NCBI GenBank assembly: GCA_039714735.1
Contig: JBDLIT010000004.1
Location: 5,541-69,540 of the forward strand
Origin: JASJBU01 sp039714735
GTDB taxonomy: Bacteria > Pseudomonadota > Gammaproteobacteria > Chromatiales > Chromatiaceae
Direction: 5' to 3'
Length of the DNA stretch: 64,000 nucleotides
Of this stretch, positions 17,143 to 25,734 are shown one piece after another; position 1 is the stretch's first letter, and each line of letters starts with the position of its first letter. The position numbers and the translations under genes were made by a program. Under the pieces are notes generated by a model. It was given only the letters and a program-made list of their open reading frames with translations, was not told the DNA's origin and did not search any database.

Positions 17143-18242
17143 TGGGACTGATCCAGATCGTTGATGGTGACAGTCTCATGCTTCGCTGCAGCTTCTTCTC
17201 TCTTTTTACGATTTAACAGCCCGGTAGCTGCGCCAACCAGCACCCCGGCTGCGACACCATATCCCATATTTCGTGATACATCGCTGTCTGGAATCGACAA
17301 GGCATTGTAAAATCCTCCTGCATCCCAGAAATCAGGCTCGGAACAACCCAGGCAACCGTGTCCGGATTCGACCGGCCAACTGGTTCCCTGATTCCACTTC
17401 GCAGTGGCGCAGGCGTTGTATGTCATCGGCCCCTTGCAACCCAGGCGATAGAGACACCAGCCTTTTCGCGCGCCTTCATCATCGAAGGTCTCGGCAAACA
17501 GCCCCTTGTCGTAAAACGGTCGACGGTAACAGCGATCATGGATGCTGTTGCCATAGAAAACCTTGGGACGACCCAAGGCATCCAACTCAGGCAGTGAGCC
17601 AAATGTCAGAAAGTGCGCCAGAACACCCGTGATAACCGTTGGGATAGGAGGACAACCTGATACGTTGACCACCGGCTTGTCTTTCACGATCTCGGAAACA
17701 GAGACTGCCCCGGTCGGATTTGGACTGGCATGGGGCAGACCACCAAAAGCCGCGCAGCTACCCACCGCCACTACAGCGGCAGCGCCGGCCACTGTCTCCT
17801 CCAGCATATCCAGGTTACTGATGCCCGCAATGGTCGAAAAGCCGGGATCCTTCAGGGGAATGGAGCCATCTACCACGACCAGATATTTGCCATAGTTTTC
17901 ATGCATGGCCGTTTCTCTGGCTGCCTCTGCTGCATCGCCTGCAGCGGCCTGCAGTGTGTGGTGATAGTCGAGTGAAATATGATCAAAGATGAGATTTTCC
18001 ACAGTCGGGGCATGACTGCGGGTCAAGGATTCCGTACAGCCGGTACATTCCTGAAATGACAGCCAGATCACCGACGGCCTTTTGGTTTTTTCCAACCCTT
18101 CGGCAACTGCGGATACCATGCTGGGTGGTAGCGCCATCATGGATGCCGTGGCGGTACAGAATTTGAGAAATCCACGACGCGAGACCCCCCGTTCCCGCAA
18201 ATATTCACCCAATGTCTTGTTCAAGCCTGTTGTAGCAGCCAT
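17139..18242 (-). CDS. hynS: [NiFe] hydrogenase small subunit with Tat signal
   Basis: The small subunit carries the iron-sulfur relay and is exported with the large subunit by the Tat path. The signal SRRGFLKF is at residues 21-28, followed by a hydrophobic stretch. Cluster ligands are visible in ECTGCTES, VGSCAAFGG, SGCPPIP, HDRCYRRPF, GWCLYRLGC and GHGCLGC. The proximal motif reads CTGC, not the CTCC of oxygen-tolerant enzymes, and the second extra cysteine is also replaced by glycine, so a standard four-cysteine proximal cluster is expected. A C-terminal hydrophobic helix anchors it. Two ATGs are adjacent: 18245 is only one base from AGGAGG, 18242 is four, so 18242 is preferred. Confidence 0.95.
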   Translation of the reverse strand: MAATTGLNKTLGEYLRERGVSRRGFLKFCTATASMMALPPSMVSAVAEGLEKTKRPSVIWLSFQECTGCTESLTRSHAPTVENLIFDHISLDYHHTLQAAAGDAAEAARETAMHENYGKYLVVVDGSIPLKDPGFSTIAGISNLDMLEETVAGAAAVVAVGSCAAFGGLPHASPNPTGAVSVSEIVKDKPVVNVSGCPPIPTVITGVLAHFLTFGSLPELDALGRPKVFYGNSIHDRCYRRPFYDKGLFAETFDDEGARKGWCLYRLGCKGPMTYNACATAKWNQGTSWPVESGHGCLGCSEPDFWDAGGFYNALSIPDSDVSRNMGYGVAAGVLVGAATGLLNRKKREEAAAKHETVTINDLDQSQ

Positions 18243-18250
18243 CATGCCTC

Positions 18251-18694
18251 CTAAAGGCCGGTTGTATCAGCACCCTCATCTAATTGATCAATAAGCCGGG
18301 AAATAGAATCGGAAATATCCATTTTTTGCGATTGGAGTATCTCGGGTACATGAGTTACCTCAATCTGGAGCGCAATCCGCTCATCCACGGTATTCTTATG
18401 CTCGATGACCCAAACACCATGATAGCGGCTCTCCCAGATATCACTGACGCCCAGAGAATCAAGTTTTACCTCAATCTCGCCGCGTCCGAGCATCTTGAGC
18501 AGTTGCTCTTCATCACCTGGGCCGAAAGGTATGGAACGAAGGTCTATGACCGTTGGCTTCCCCTGATTGTTCAGCCTCTGCATGGCGTGCAGAATTTCAT
18601 GCAGGATAGGTATAGCGTTCCCATGATGGGAAGTGTGAATTGGCGGTGTTTCCGTACGCACTTCGATGTCCTGCAGTTTTTGCATCTTGAACAC
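18251..18694 (-). CDS. hupH: Hydrogenase expression/formation protein, HupH/HyaF C-terminal type
   Basis: The 147-residue product matches the C-terminal domain of the HupH/HyaF family, which assists small-subunit maturation or assembly of exported hydrogenases. Key stretches are IPILHEILHAMQRL, IDLRSIPFGPGDEEQLLKML, GRGEIEVKLDSLG, SRYHGVWVIEH and ALQIEVTHVPEIL. It is shorter than full HyaF (about 285 residues), which has a second, N-terminal domain; the single-domain form is known in other hydrogenase loci. It ends a few bases before hynS on the same strand and is probably the second gene of the operon, after hupD. Confidence 0.85.
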   Translation of the reverse strand: MFKMQKLQDIEVRTETPPIHTSHHGNAIPILHEILHAMQRLNNQGKPTVIDLRSIPFGPGDEEQLLKMLGRGEIEVKLDSLGVSDIWESRYHGVWVIEHKNTVDERIALQIEVTHVPEILQSQKMDISDSISRLIDQLDEGADTTGL

Positions 18695-18803
18695 CGTGCT
18701 GGTTAGTTTAATAAAAGATTATAGTCCTTAGCCGATTCAGGTAATGACCTGGGTCAATAAGAGTCTCAAAATCAGCTAATTTTCTAATTAACGGATTGTT
18801 ATT

Positions 18804-19328
18804 CTATTTTCTTCGACAAACAATATCCCATCCCGAGATTATAGCGAGTATTTCAGTCACTGCCCTATCGACAGAATGCTGCAGCTGATCACTTAATGAT
18901 TCACCCCAATCTATCGATAAAGGCTCTATGCCTACCAGACTGCGGCTTTCAGGCAGGCTGTCTGTCAGCCGGGCGATATCCAGCAAATCGGACAGACTCA
19001 CTTCATGGACACTTTGGCGATTGCCACTCAGATAGGTATCCATGTCGTCATTGTGGAATACCTTTACGCTACCAGGTGGACTATTCATTCTCGCCGCATC
19101 CACCACAATCAAACCATTCGCTCTGGCGATAGGTTCCGCAAGGGTGAAGCTCAGGGTTCCCCCATCCATATACTCAATGGAATTGTCATCGGCATAGTCT
19201 GCCTGCATTCGCTTTACGACATGCACTCCGACCCCTTCATCACTCAACAGCGTATTGCCGATACCCAAAATCAGGACAGATTCAATTGACAATTTTGTAC
19301 TCCCTGCGAGAATGAAGTTTGACGACAT
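18804..19328 (-). CDS. hupD: Hydrogenase maturation endopeptidase (HupD/HyaD family)
   Basis: This protease removes the C-terminal extension of the hydrogenase large subunit once nickel is in place. The 174-residue product shows the family start VLILGIGNTLLSDEGVGVH with the nickel-sensing glutamate, then LIVVDAAR with the conserved aspartate and SVHEVSLSDLL with the conserved histidine. Its expected substrate is hynL in the same operon, which keeps a 15-residue tail. The ATG at 19328 faces the hypC start across only 19 bases, so promoter elements for one or both directions must lie inside coding sequence. Identity of the family is secure; the exact symbol is by context. Confidence 0.9.
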   Translation of the reverse strand: MSSNFILAGSTKLSIESVLILGIGNTLLSDEGVGVHVVKRMQADYADDNSIEYMDGGTLSFTLAEPIARANGLIVVDAARMNSPPGSVKVFHNDDMDTYLSGNRQSVHEVSLSDLLDIARLTDSLPESRSLVGIEPLSIDWGESLSDQLQHSVDRAVTEILAIISGWDIVCRRK

Positions 19329-19347
19329 AATATTATCAGGTTACATC

Positions 19348-19590
19348 ATGTGTCTTGGCATCCCCATGCAAATTAAAGAGATCGATGGCTTTACCGCACG
19401 CTGTGAAGCCAAAGGAATAGAGCGTGATGTCAGTCTGTTCATGCTCCAGCATGAAGTATTGGAGCCCAACGATTTTGTCGTCGTGCATGTCGGCTATGCG
19501 ATTCAGAAAGTGACGCCACAGGAAGCCCGCTCCGCTTGGGAGGTCTATGATGAGATGCTGGCCAAAGAGGATGGCTTATCTAATGCATGA
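19348..19590 (+). CDS. hypC: Hydrogenase maturation chaperone HypC
   Basis: HypC works with HypD to assemble the Fe(CN)2CO moiety and deliver it to the large-subunit precursor. The 80-residue product starts with the invariant MCLGIP, whose second-position cysteine is essential. It continues with VSLFMLQHEVLEPNDFVVVH and ends in EVYDEMLAKED, the family's usual tail. The start at 19348 is fixed by this N-terminus; a longer in-frame reading from 19255 would run into hupD. The stop overlaps hypA by eight bases. It leads the hypCABD cluster divergent from the structural genes. Confidence 0.96.
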   Translation: MCLGIPMQIKEIDGFTARCEAKGIERDVSLFMLQHEVLEPNDFVVVHVGYAIQKVTPQEARSAWEVYDEMLAKEDGLSNA

Positions 19591-19948
19591 GTTGTCTGTG
19601 TGCCAGGCGTTACTGAAACAAATCGAGGAGATTGCTGTACGAGAAAACGCCAGGGAGATAACCCGCATTTTCGTTCGCGTAGGTCCTTTATCCGGCGTCG
19701 TTCCTGATCTTCTAAAACAGGCCTTTACCATTGCTCGAGCTGGCTCCATTGCTGCAGGTGCGGAACTGATAACTGAAGATCAACCAATAAGAGTTCGCTG
19801 TCAGCAATGTGGCGCTGAAACTACGGCCAGCCCGAACAAACTGATCTGTGCTAGCTGCGGTGATTATCGTACTCAGTTACTGTCTGGTGATGAACTGCTG
19901 CTGGCCAGCGTTGAATTGAACCGGGATGAGTTGTCTCGTATCGGTTAG
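19583..19948 (+). CDS. hypA: Nickel chaperone HypA
   Basis: HypA binds nickel through its N-terminus and works with the GTPase HypB to load nickel into the hydrogenase. The 121-residue product begins MHELSVCQALLKQI, where His2 and the amino terminus bind nickel. A C-terminal structural zinc site is formed by CQQCGAE and CASCGDY. The start at 19583 lies within the end of hypC, an eight-base overlap; earlier in-frame ATGs would extend into hypC and lose the obligatory MHE start. The next gene, hypB, is its functional partner. Confidence 0.96.
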   Translation: MHELSVCQALLKQIEEIAVRENAREITRIFVRVGPLSGVVPDLLKQAFTIARAGSIAAGAELITEDQPIRVRCQQCGAETTASPNKLICASCGDYRTQLLSGDELLLASVELNRDELSRIG

Positions 19949-19989
19949 ACTGTTTTTATTATCTGAAACTCCACTGGAGATGATCCATC

Positions 19990-20808
19990 ATGTGCGATAC
20001 CTGCGGATGCAACATCACTGACGCTAACAGGCATCTTGTGCAAGAGGGTGGAAAACATGCCCACACTGAGGATGGAAAGGTCGCCATAGAGATACTTGAA
20101 AACCTGCTCAGCGAGAACGATCATCAGGCGGCGCACAACCGGCAGCACTTTGATAATCACGCTGTCCTGACCGTCAATCTAATGTCTTCCCCGGGTAGCG
20201 GCAAGACAAGTCTGCTCGAAGCCACTATCGATGCATTGAAGGATAACTACCGTATCGGCGTCATCGAAGGTGATCTGGAAACTGAAAATGATGCCCGACG
20301 CATCAGAGAAAAAGGTGTATCCGCCATCCAGATAACCACCGGTACTGCCTGCCATCTGGATGCCCACATGGTGCATCATGCACTGCATCAGATGGATCTC
20401 GATCAGCTGGACATTCTTTTTATCGAAAATGTAGGCAATCTAGTCTGTCCTGCCAGTTTTGATTTGGGACAACACCTGAATATCACCCTCTTATCTGTCA
20501 CAGAGGGGGACGACAAGCCCGCAAAATACCCCGTGATCTTTCGGGCGGCCGACAAAGTCCTGATCACCAAAGCAGATCTATTGCCCTTTCTGGATGACTT
20601 CAATACCGAGCGGGCTGAACAGTCCATAAAAGATCTCGCGATCACCGAGCCGGCAATAATCCTCTCAGCCAAAAACAGTGAAGGTATGAAAAACTGGCTG
20701 GGCTGGCTGGAGCATGAAGTCCGGCAACAGGCAACCCGTCGCACGACAGGCCAAACGACATCACCAAAGATTCAACCTGAAGGAAAGCAGCTGCACGCCC
20801 ATGGCTGA
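19990..20808 (+). CDS. hypB: Nickel-inserting GTPase HypB
   Basis: HypB is the SIMIBI-class GTPase that drives nickel insertion into [NiFe] hydrogenase. The 272-residue product has the N-terminal nickel motif MCDTCGC, a P-loop SSPGSGKTSLLE near residue 70, FIENVGNLVCPASFDLG for the switch/metal region and LITKADLLP for guanine specificity. The linker around residues 15-55 has several histidines (HLVQEGGKHAH, NDHQAAHNRQHFDNH), a modest version of the histidine-rich nickel-storage stretch. ATG 19990 has CTGGAG upstream. The gene continues to hypD after 10 bases. Confidence 0.96.
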   Translation: MCDTCGCNITDANRHLVQEGGKHAHTEDGKVAIEILENLLSENDHQAAHNRQHFDNHAVLTVNLMSSPGSGKTSLLEATIDALKDNYRIGVIEGDLETENDARRIREKGVSAIQITTGTACHLDAHMVHHALHQMDLDQLDILFIENVGNLVCPASFDLGQHLNITLLSVTEGDDKPAKYPVIFRAADKVLITKADLLPFLDDFNTERAEQSIKDLAITEPAIILSAKNSEGMKNWLGWLEHEVRQQATRRTTGQTTSPKIQPEGKQLHAHG

Positions 20809-20818
20809 CAGCAAATAA

Positions 20819-21916
20819 ATGACGCTGTCAGCTAAACAGTGGCTGGCAAGGATTGCGGACCTGCCACTGCAAAAGCGGGTACGCATCATGAACGTCTGTG
20901 GCGGACATGAGCGTTCGATCACCCAAGCCGGTCTAAGAGCTGTATTACCAGAATTCATTGAGCTGATCCCCGGTCCCGGCTGTCCGGTTTGTGTGTGTCC
21001 CGAAGAGGATGTCTATCAGGCGATTCAATTGGCGTTGAATGAAGATATCATTCTGGTGGCATTCGGCGACATGCTGCGGGTGCCGGTCAACGTTCCCAAG
21101 GGAGAACCCCGCTCTCTTGATCAGGCCCATGCGGCGGGTGCCGATATCAGGCCGATTGCTTCGCCTCTTGAAGCACTGCAGATCGCAGAGTCTCATCCTG
21201 AGCGTCAGGTGGTCTTTTTTGCCGCCGGTTTCGAAACCACCACTGCCCCTGTGGCAGCCTTACTGGTACAGGGCATCCCTGATAATCTCAGCATTTTGCT
21301 CTCCGGCCGCCTTACCTGGCCGGCGGTCTCCATGCTGCTGGATTCCGGCACACCCGGCTTCGACGCTCTGGTTGCACCCGGACATGTGGCGACCATCATG
21401 GGGCCGGAAGAGTGGCGGTTTGTGGTTGAGAAGCACGAAATACCATCGGCAATTGCCGGGTTTACCCCGGAAAGTCTACTGGCAGCGACTTATTCCGTGC
21501 TCAGACAGTTACTCGATGAGCGGTTGTTTTTGGATAATTGTTATCCTGAACTCGTCAGACCAGGTGGAAACCCAGGCGCCAAAAAACATCTGGAAACCGC
21601 TCTTGAAGTAATTGATGCCAACTGGCGGGGTATAGGTTCTATCCCCTCTTCTGGTTATCAATTGAACCAGGCATATGCTCAGTGGGATGTCGGTAATCGC
21701 TTCCCGGACTATGCAGATCAACAACGTCGCCGTGCGGGAGAAATGCCCCCAGGCTGTGACTGCGCCCAGGTCGTGCTGGGTAAGAAATATCCCAATCAAT
21801 GCCGACTTTACGGCGAGGCCTGTACACCCCGCAATCCGATAGGCCCCTGTATGGTATCGGATGAAGGTGCCTGCCGTATCTGGTGGAGTAATGGTTTGCG
21901 GGAACGGCGAGCTTAA
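20819..21916 (+). CDS. hypD: Hydrogenase maturation iron-sulfur protein HypD
   Basis: HypD is the scaffold on which HypC and HypE build the Fe(CN)2CO unit. The 365-residue product carries the catalytic CGGHE motif near residue 28, PGPGCPVCVCP near 60 and the C-terminal cysteine cluster CDCAQV, CRLYGEACTP and GPCMVSDEGACR that binds the 4Fe-4S centre. Length and motifs are standard. It is the last gene of the hyp cluster here: hypE and hypF, also required, are not found downstream, where an unrelated - strand gene follows. Confidence 0.96.
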   Translation: MTLSAKQWLARIADLPLQKRVRIMNVCGGHERSITQAGLRAVLPEFIELIPGPGCPVCVCPEEDVYQAIQLALNEDIILVAFGDMLRVPVNVPKGEPRSLDQAHAAGADIRPIASPLEALQIAESHPERQVVFFAAGFETTTAPVAALLVQGIPDNLSILLSGRLTWPAVSMLLDSGTPGFDALVAPGHVATIMGPEEWRFVVEKHEIPSAIAGFTPESLLAATYSVLRQLLDERLFLDNCYPELVRPGGNPGAKKHLETALEVIDANWRGIGSIPSSGYQLNQAYAQWDVGNRFPDYADQQRRRAGEMPPGCDCAQVVLGKKYPNQCRLYGEACTPRNPIGPCMVSDEGACRIWWSNGLRERRA

Positions 21917-22031
21917 ACACTTTCTTCCGCCGTCATTCAAACATGGAAACAAGCAAAACTCGTTCGCTGGCTCTTGCTGTTATTCTCTAACTGGAATCTG
22001 GGCTGTCGGAGCTTTCGCGCTGTGATGGGAC

Positions 22032-24404
22032 TCAGACTAGACCTGATTGGGGGGGCAGCCACTGATGAATGATGGCCGCCAACTGATCCTGGGTGAACGG
22101 TTTGCTCAGATAGTCGTCCATGCCGGCGATCCTGCATTGTTCCTGTATGCCTTTTTGCACATCGGCCGTCAGGGCAATGATGGGGACTCGCTCGAAGCCC
22201 AGCTGTTGTTCCCTTTGACGTATGGCGGCGGCTGACTCAAAGCCATCCATCTCCGGCATGTAGCAGTCCATCAATATCAGGTCATAGTCGGCTCTTTCGA
22301 GCGCCTCCATCGCCGCACGTCCATCTTGCACGGTTTTCACCTCGAAACCGAGAATTTCCAACATGTTCTCTGCAACCACCAGGTTGACTGGGTTGTCATC
22401 AGCCACCAAGACGCACTTATTTCCCCCCCTACTGACCATTCTCCGAGACACTTCAGCAGCTATAGCTCTTGGTCTCCCCTCCTCGTCTTTAATCAGAAGC
22501 ATTAATTGGTCACGGATCTTATCAAGTGGCGCAGGCTTGCTCAGATAGATCTCGATGCCTGCATCACGCCAGATTGCACTGTCAGACTCTTGGTGCAGTG
22601 CGGAAAACATCATAAGCCGGAGATCCGCAATGCTGGGATCCGTCTTGATGCGCCTCGCCAATGTCAGTCCGTCCATGCCCGGCATCATGCGATCGAGTAT
22701 CGCCACCTCGTAGGGTCTGCCCTTGAGGACCGCTTCTTGCAACAGCCTCAGCGCCTCATTAGCATCGCTGGCCGAGAAGGCCTGCATGCCCCAGTCGCTA
22801 AGCTTTCTTAACAACAGTTTCCGGGTCGATGGATTGTCGTCCACCAACAGAACCCGCACCTCAGATAATTGATCGAACGAGTCGGGTATGGCGCTGATTT
22901 CCGTCTGTTTGCCGAAACGGGCTGTGAAATAAAATATCGACCCTCCCTCCTTGCGACTCTCAACGCCTATTTCACCTCCCATCAGGCCGACCAACTGTTT
23001 CGAGATGGCTAATCCAAGCCCCGTACCTTCGAATTTGCGTGTGCTGGAACTGTCCACTTGGGTGAAAGCATCAAAGATGTGCGTCATTTTCTCCGCTGAG
23101 ATGCCGACTCCACTGTCCTGTATATCAAACCTTACCAAAATTTCATCAGCACCCTCATTGACGAGGCTGACTGTGATGATGATCTCGCCCTGCTCAGTGA
23201 ACTTGACCGCATTTCCTGTCAAGTTAAGTAGCACCTGTCGCAGCCGGACCTCATCGCCAATGACCTGACGGTGCAGGCTTGAGCGCATGTCACTGAGGAG
23301 TTCCAGGTGTTTTTTCCTCGCCTGTTCAGATACGACTTGTAATACGCCATCGACCACAGCCTGCAGATCAAACGGGGCTTGCTCCAGTTTCAGTTTGCGT
23401 GCTTCGATCTTGGAGAAGTCGAGGATATTGTTGATGATACCCAGCAGCGTTTGACCCGAAGTGTATGCGGTTTCGGCAAACTTCCGCTGCTTGTCGTTCA
23501 AGCCGGTATCCAACAGAAGCTCTGTCATCCCCAGCACTCCATTCATCGGGGTGCGGATCTCGTGACTCATGGTGGCAAGAAATTCGCTCTTGGCGCGGCT
23601 CCCCGCCTCGGCAGCCTCTTTGGCCTGGGTCAGCTCGGCCGTGCGTTCCAACACCTGTTGCTCCAAATCCTCTTGCTGCCTTTCCAGCGCCTGCTGCGCT
23701 AACCTGCGTATATCCATCTCTTTTTCGAGCGATGCATTCAGCGTATCCGTCTTTGTTTTTTCTGCACTCAGGCCCTCCAGCAGAGCCTGGTTCTTGAAGC
23801 GCATCTGTAAATTCTCGATCAGGGTATGATGCAGATTCTTCATTGCACGCAGCATGAGTAAGGTATAGAAGAACAAGGCTGCGGCCAATAGGGTATTGTT
23901 TTGGTCTCCCTGCATTGCAAAGAGTCCGATGATGGCGGCCATTGAGGGCAGTGCATAGAAATGCATGGTGATGGGAAAGGCGACCAGTACCGGAACCGAT
24001 GCCGACATGACCCCAATCACCAGAAGCACCAGCAGCATTCTGATCCAGATATCGTCCGAAAAACCCAGTATAACAATCAGCATCCAGCCCATACCAAGCA
24101 GTGCGGTCGCGATGATATATCGCCTACCCCAGAAGGCGGCGTCACGGTTTTCAATTTGATCCGTTCGATATCGCCAGACAATTAAGCCGGCGCGCGCTAT
24201 CACACCCAGTGACATGCCGGTCAACCAGATAACCAATATCTTTGCGGAAACCTCACCCCACAGGATGAGGACCAAAATAATACTGGCGATGGATACCGCA
24301 ACATTGGAGGAATGCCCATTCTTATAGAGGAGCTCCGTGCGCTCATGAAGGATATTATTCAGACTTTCAGGATCTGTAACCTTCTCAAGTATTGTCTGAA
24401 GCAT
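22032..24404 (-). CDS. Hybrid sensor histidine kinase with two receiver domains
   Basis: The 790-residue product has about six membrane helices in residues 35-185 with almost no periplasmic loop, suggesting sensing within the membrane. A coiled linker (residues 200-270) leads to a histidine kinase domain with SHEIRTPMNG (His281) and ATPase motifs including VDSSSTRKFEGTGLGLAI. Two receiver domains follow: the first with VDDNP near residue 521 and its phosphoacceptor in ILDRMMPGMDG, the second with ADDNP near 668 and LMDCYMPEMDG. No Hpt domain is present, so a separate phosphotransfer protein is expected. The gene is convergent with hypD and has no partner next to it; its signal is unknown. Confidence 0.92.
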   Translation of the reverse strand: MLQTILEKVTDPESLNNILHERTELLYKNGHSSNVAVSIASIILVLILWGEVSAKILVIWLTGMSLGVIARAGLIVWRYRTDQIENRDAAFWGRRYIIATALLGMGWMLIVILGFSDDIWIRMLLVLLVIGVMSASVPVLVAFPITMHFYALPSMAAIIGLFAMQGDQNNTLLAAALFFYTLLMLRAMKNLHHTLIENLQMRFKNQALLEGLSAEKTKTDTLNASLEKEMDIRRLAQQALERQQEDLEQQVLERTAELTQAKEAAEAGSRAKSEFLATMSHEIRTPMNGVLGMTELLLDTGLNDKQRKFAETAYTSGQTLLGIINNILDFSKIEARKLKLEQAPFDLQAVVDGVLQVVSEQARKKHLELLSDMRSSLHRQVIGDEVRLRQVLLNLTGNAVKFTEQGEIIITVSLVNEGADEILVRFDIQDSGVGISAEKMTHIFDAFTQVDSSSTRKFEGTGLGLAISKQLVGLMGGEIGVESRKEGGSIFYFTARFGKQTEISAIPDSFDQLSEVRVLLVDDNPSTRKLLLRKLSDWGMQAFSASDANEALRLLQEAVLKGRPYEVAILDRMMPGMDGLTLARRIKTDPSIADLRLMMFSALHQESDSAIWRDAGIEIYLSKPAPLDKIRDQLMLLIKDEEGRPRAIAAEVSRRMVSRGGNKCVLVADDNPVNLVVAENMLEILGFEVKTVQDGRAAMEALERADYDLILMDCYMPEMDGFESAAAIRQREQQLGFERVPIIALTADVQKGIQEQCRIAGMDDYLSKPFTQDQLAAIIHQWLPPQSGLV

Positions 24405-24774
24405 TGCTAACCTTAGTGATGTATAGGGTCCGGCTCAGAATTATGATTTTATTCTTCTAGGAATATCGGTCATTGACGGATTTTCTGAAACCTTGGCGCC
24501 GTATACTAGCATTTTCCTGTCAATCCGAAGTTGCTGCGCTATTTCCTGAGTTCGATGTTGGGCCTGCTCTAAGATACAGGGAATTAGCCTTGGTACATCG
24601 ATTTATTGCAAATCAATGACCCCCGCCCAGTTGATTTAGGCTGCAGCAACCGTTAGTTGAATCCACCCAAGAATCAATCCCATATATCTGAGTGAACACG
24701 CCTGGGCCGAACCTTCGTGGCAATTTGGCGGTCTATACTTATTATATGCCCGAGTATTTAACCAGGTATTTATT
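24405..24774. other. Intergenic region between divergent kinase and papain-like gene
   Basis: This 370-base stretch separates two divergently transcribed genes and should hold both promoters. No RNA gene, repeat or convincing promoter pair with proper spacing was recognised. Short open frames here lack ribosome binding sites. Confidence 0.5.
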
Positions 24775-25734
24775 ATGAAGTACCTCGTACGTAAACTCAT
24801 AGCCTCTATTTCTGAGTGGCTGGTCAAAGAAGGCCCGCCACCCAACTCGCCACTATGTGACTTCCAGAGGCTCAGTTATGAATTGAGACCGGGTGACGTA
24901 TTACTGGCAGAGGGGCGCAGCCGGGTCAGTGAAGTCATAAAATTGATCACGCAGAGTTCTTGGACTCATTCTGCGCTTTACATCGGTCGTCTGTTTGATA
25001 TCGATGACAAGATGCTGCAGGCCAGAATCCGGGCTGACTACGAAGGAGATCCGGGAGAGCAGTTGATTGTTGAGGCGTTGCTGGGTGAAGGCACGATCAT
25101 CTCTCCGATCACAAAATACAGAATGGATCATTTGCGTATCTGTCGTCCCACGGGGCTGGATCCGGCAGATGCTCAACGGGTCATCAACTACGCCATTCAA
25201 CATCTCGGCAGTGACTACGACATACGCACGCTGCTCGATCTGGCGCGTTTTTTCTTTCCCTGGGGGTTGCTACCCAGACGCTGGCGATCCAGCCTTTTTG
25301 AACACAATGCCGGAGAGCCAACCAGAACGGTCTGCTCCTCCCTGCTGGCTACAGCATTCAGTACCGTGAATTTTCCGATCCTGCCGTTTATTGACCGTAG
25401 CGAGGATGGCAGTATTCGATTTTTTAAACGCAATCCCCGTCTCTTTACACCCAAGGATTTCGACTATTCACCCTATTTCAATATTATTAAATATCCCTTT
25501 CTCGGACTGGATGACCTGGGTGTCTATCGTCGCCTGCCCTGGTGTGATGACGCCATCATGTATAACGACAATGAGAAAGAATTTGCCGCTCAGACACGCG
25601 ATTACTGTGAACCCTGCAACCAGAATATAAGACCGAATCTGAAACCGGAAAAGGAAGTCGAGTCGTATCCCTCACTAGAAAAGGAAAAAAGTGTGGCGTT
25701 CCTGCGAAGAGTGATACGGGAGACTGATCAATGA
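24775..25734 (+). CDS. YiiX-like permuted papain-fold (NlpC/P60 superfamily) enzyme
   Basis: The 319-residue product resembles the permuted NlpC/P60 group (YiiX/YebB, lecithin-retinol acyltransferase-like), thiol enzymes that act on peptides, lipids or acyl amides. The block ELRPGDVLLAEG is followed by SSWTHSALYIGR with the catalytic histidine, and the nucleophile is probably the cysteine in TRTVCSSLLATAF. The N-terminus is a short amphipathic stretch without a clear signal peptide. Its stop overlaps the fadE-like start as ATGA, which ties it to fatty-acid degradation; it may release or handle acyl groups. No substrate can be read from sequence. Confidence 0.75.
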   Translation: MKYLVRKLIASISEWLVKEGPPPNSPLCDFQRLSYELRPGDVLLAEGRSRVSEVIKLITQSSWTHSALYIGRLFDIDDKMLQARIRADYEGDPGEQLIVEALLGEGTIISPITKYRMDHLRICRPTGLDPADAQRVINYAIQHLGSDYDIRTLLDLARFFFPWGLLPRRWRSSLFEHNAGEPTRTVCSSLLATAFSTVNFPILPFIDRSEDGSIRFFKRNPRLFTPKDFDYSPYFNIIKYPFLGLDDLGVYRRLPWCDDAIMYNDNEKEFAAQTRDYCEPCNQNIRPNLKPEKEVESYPSLEKEKSVAFLRRVIRETDQ

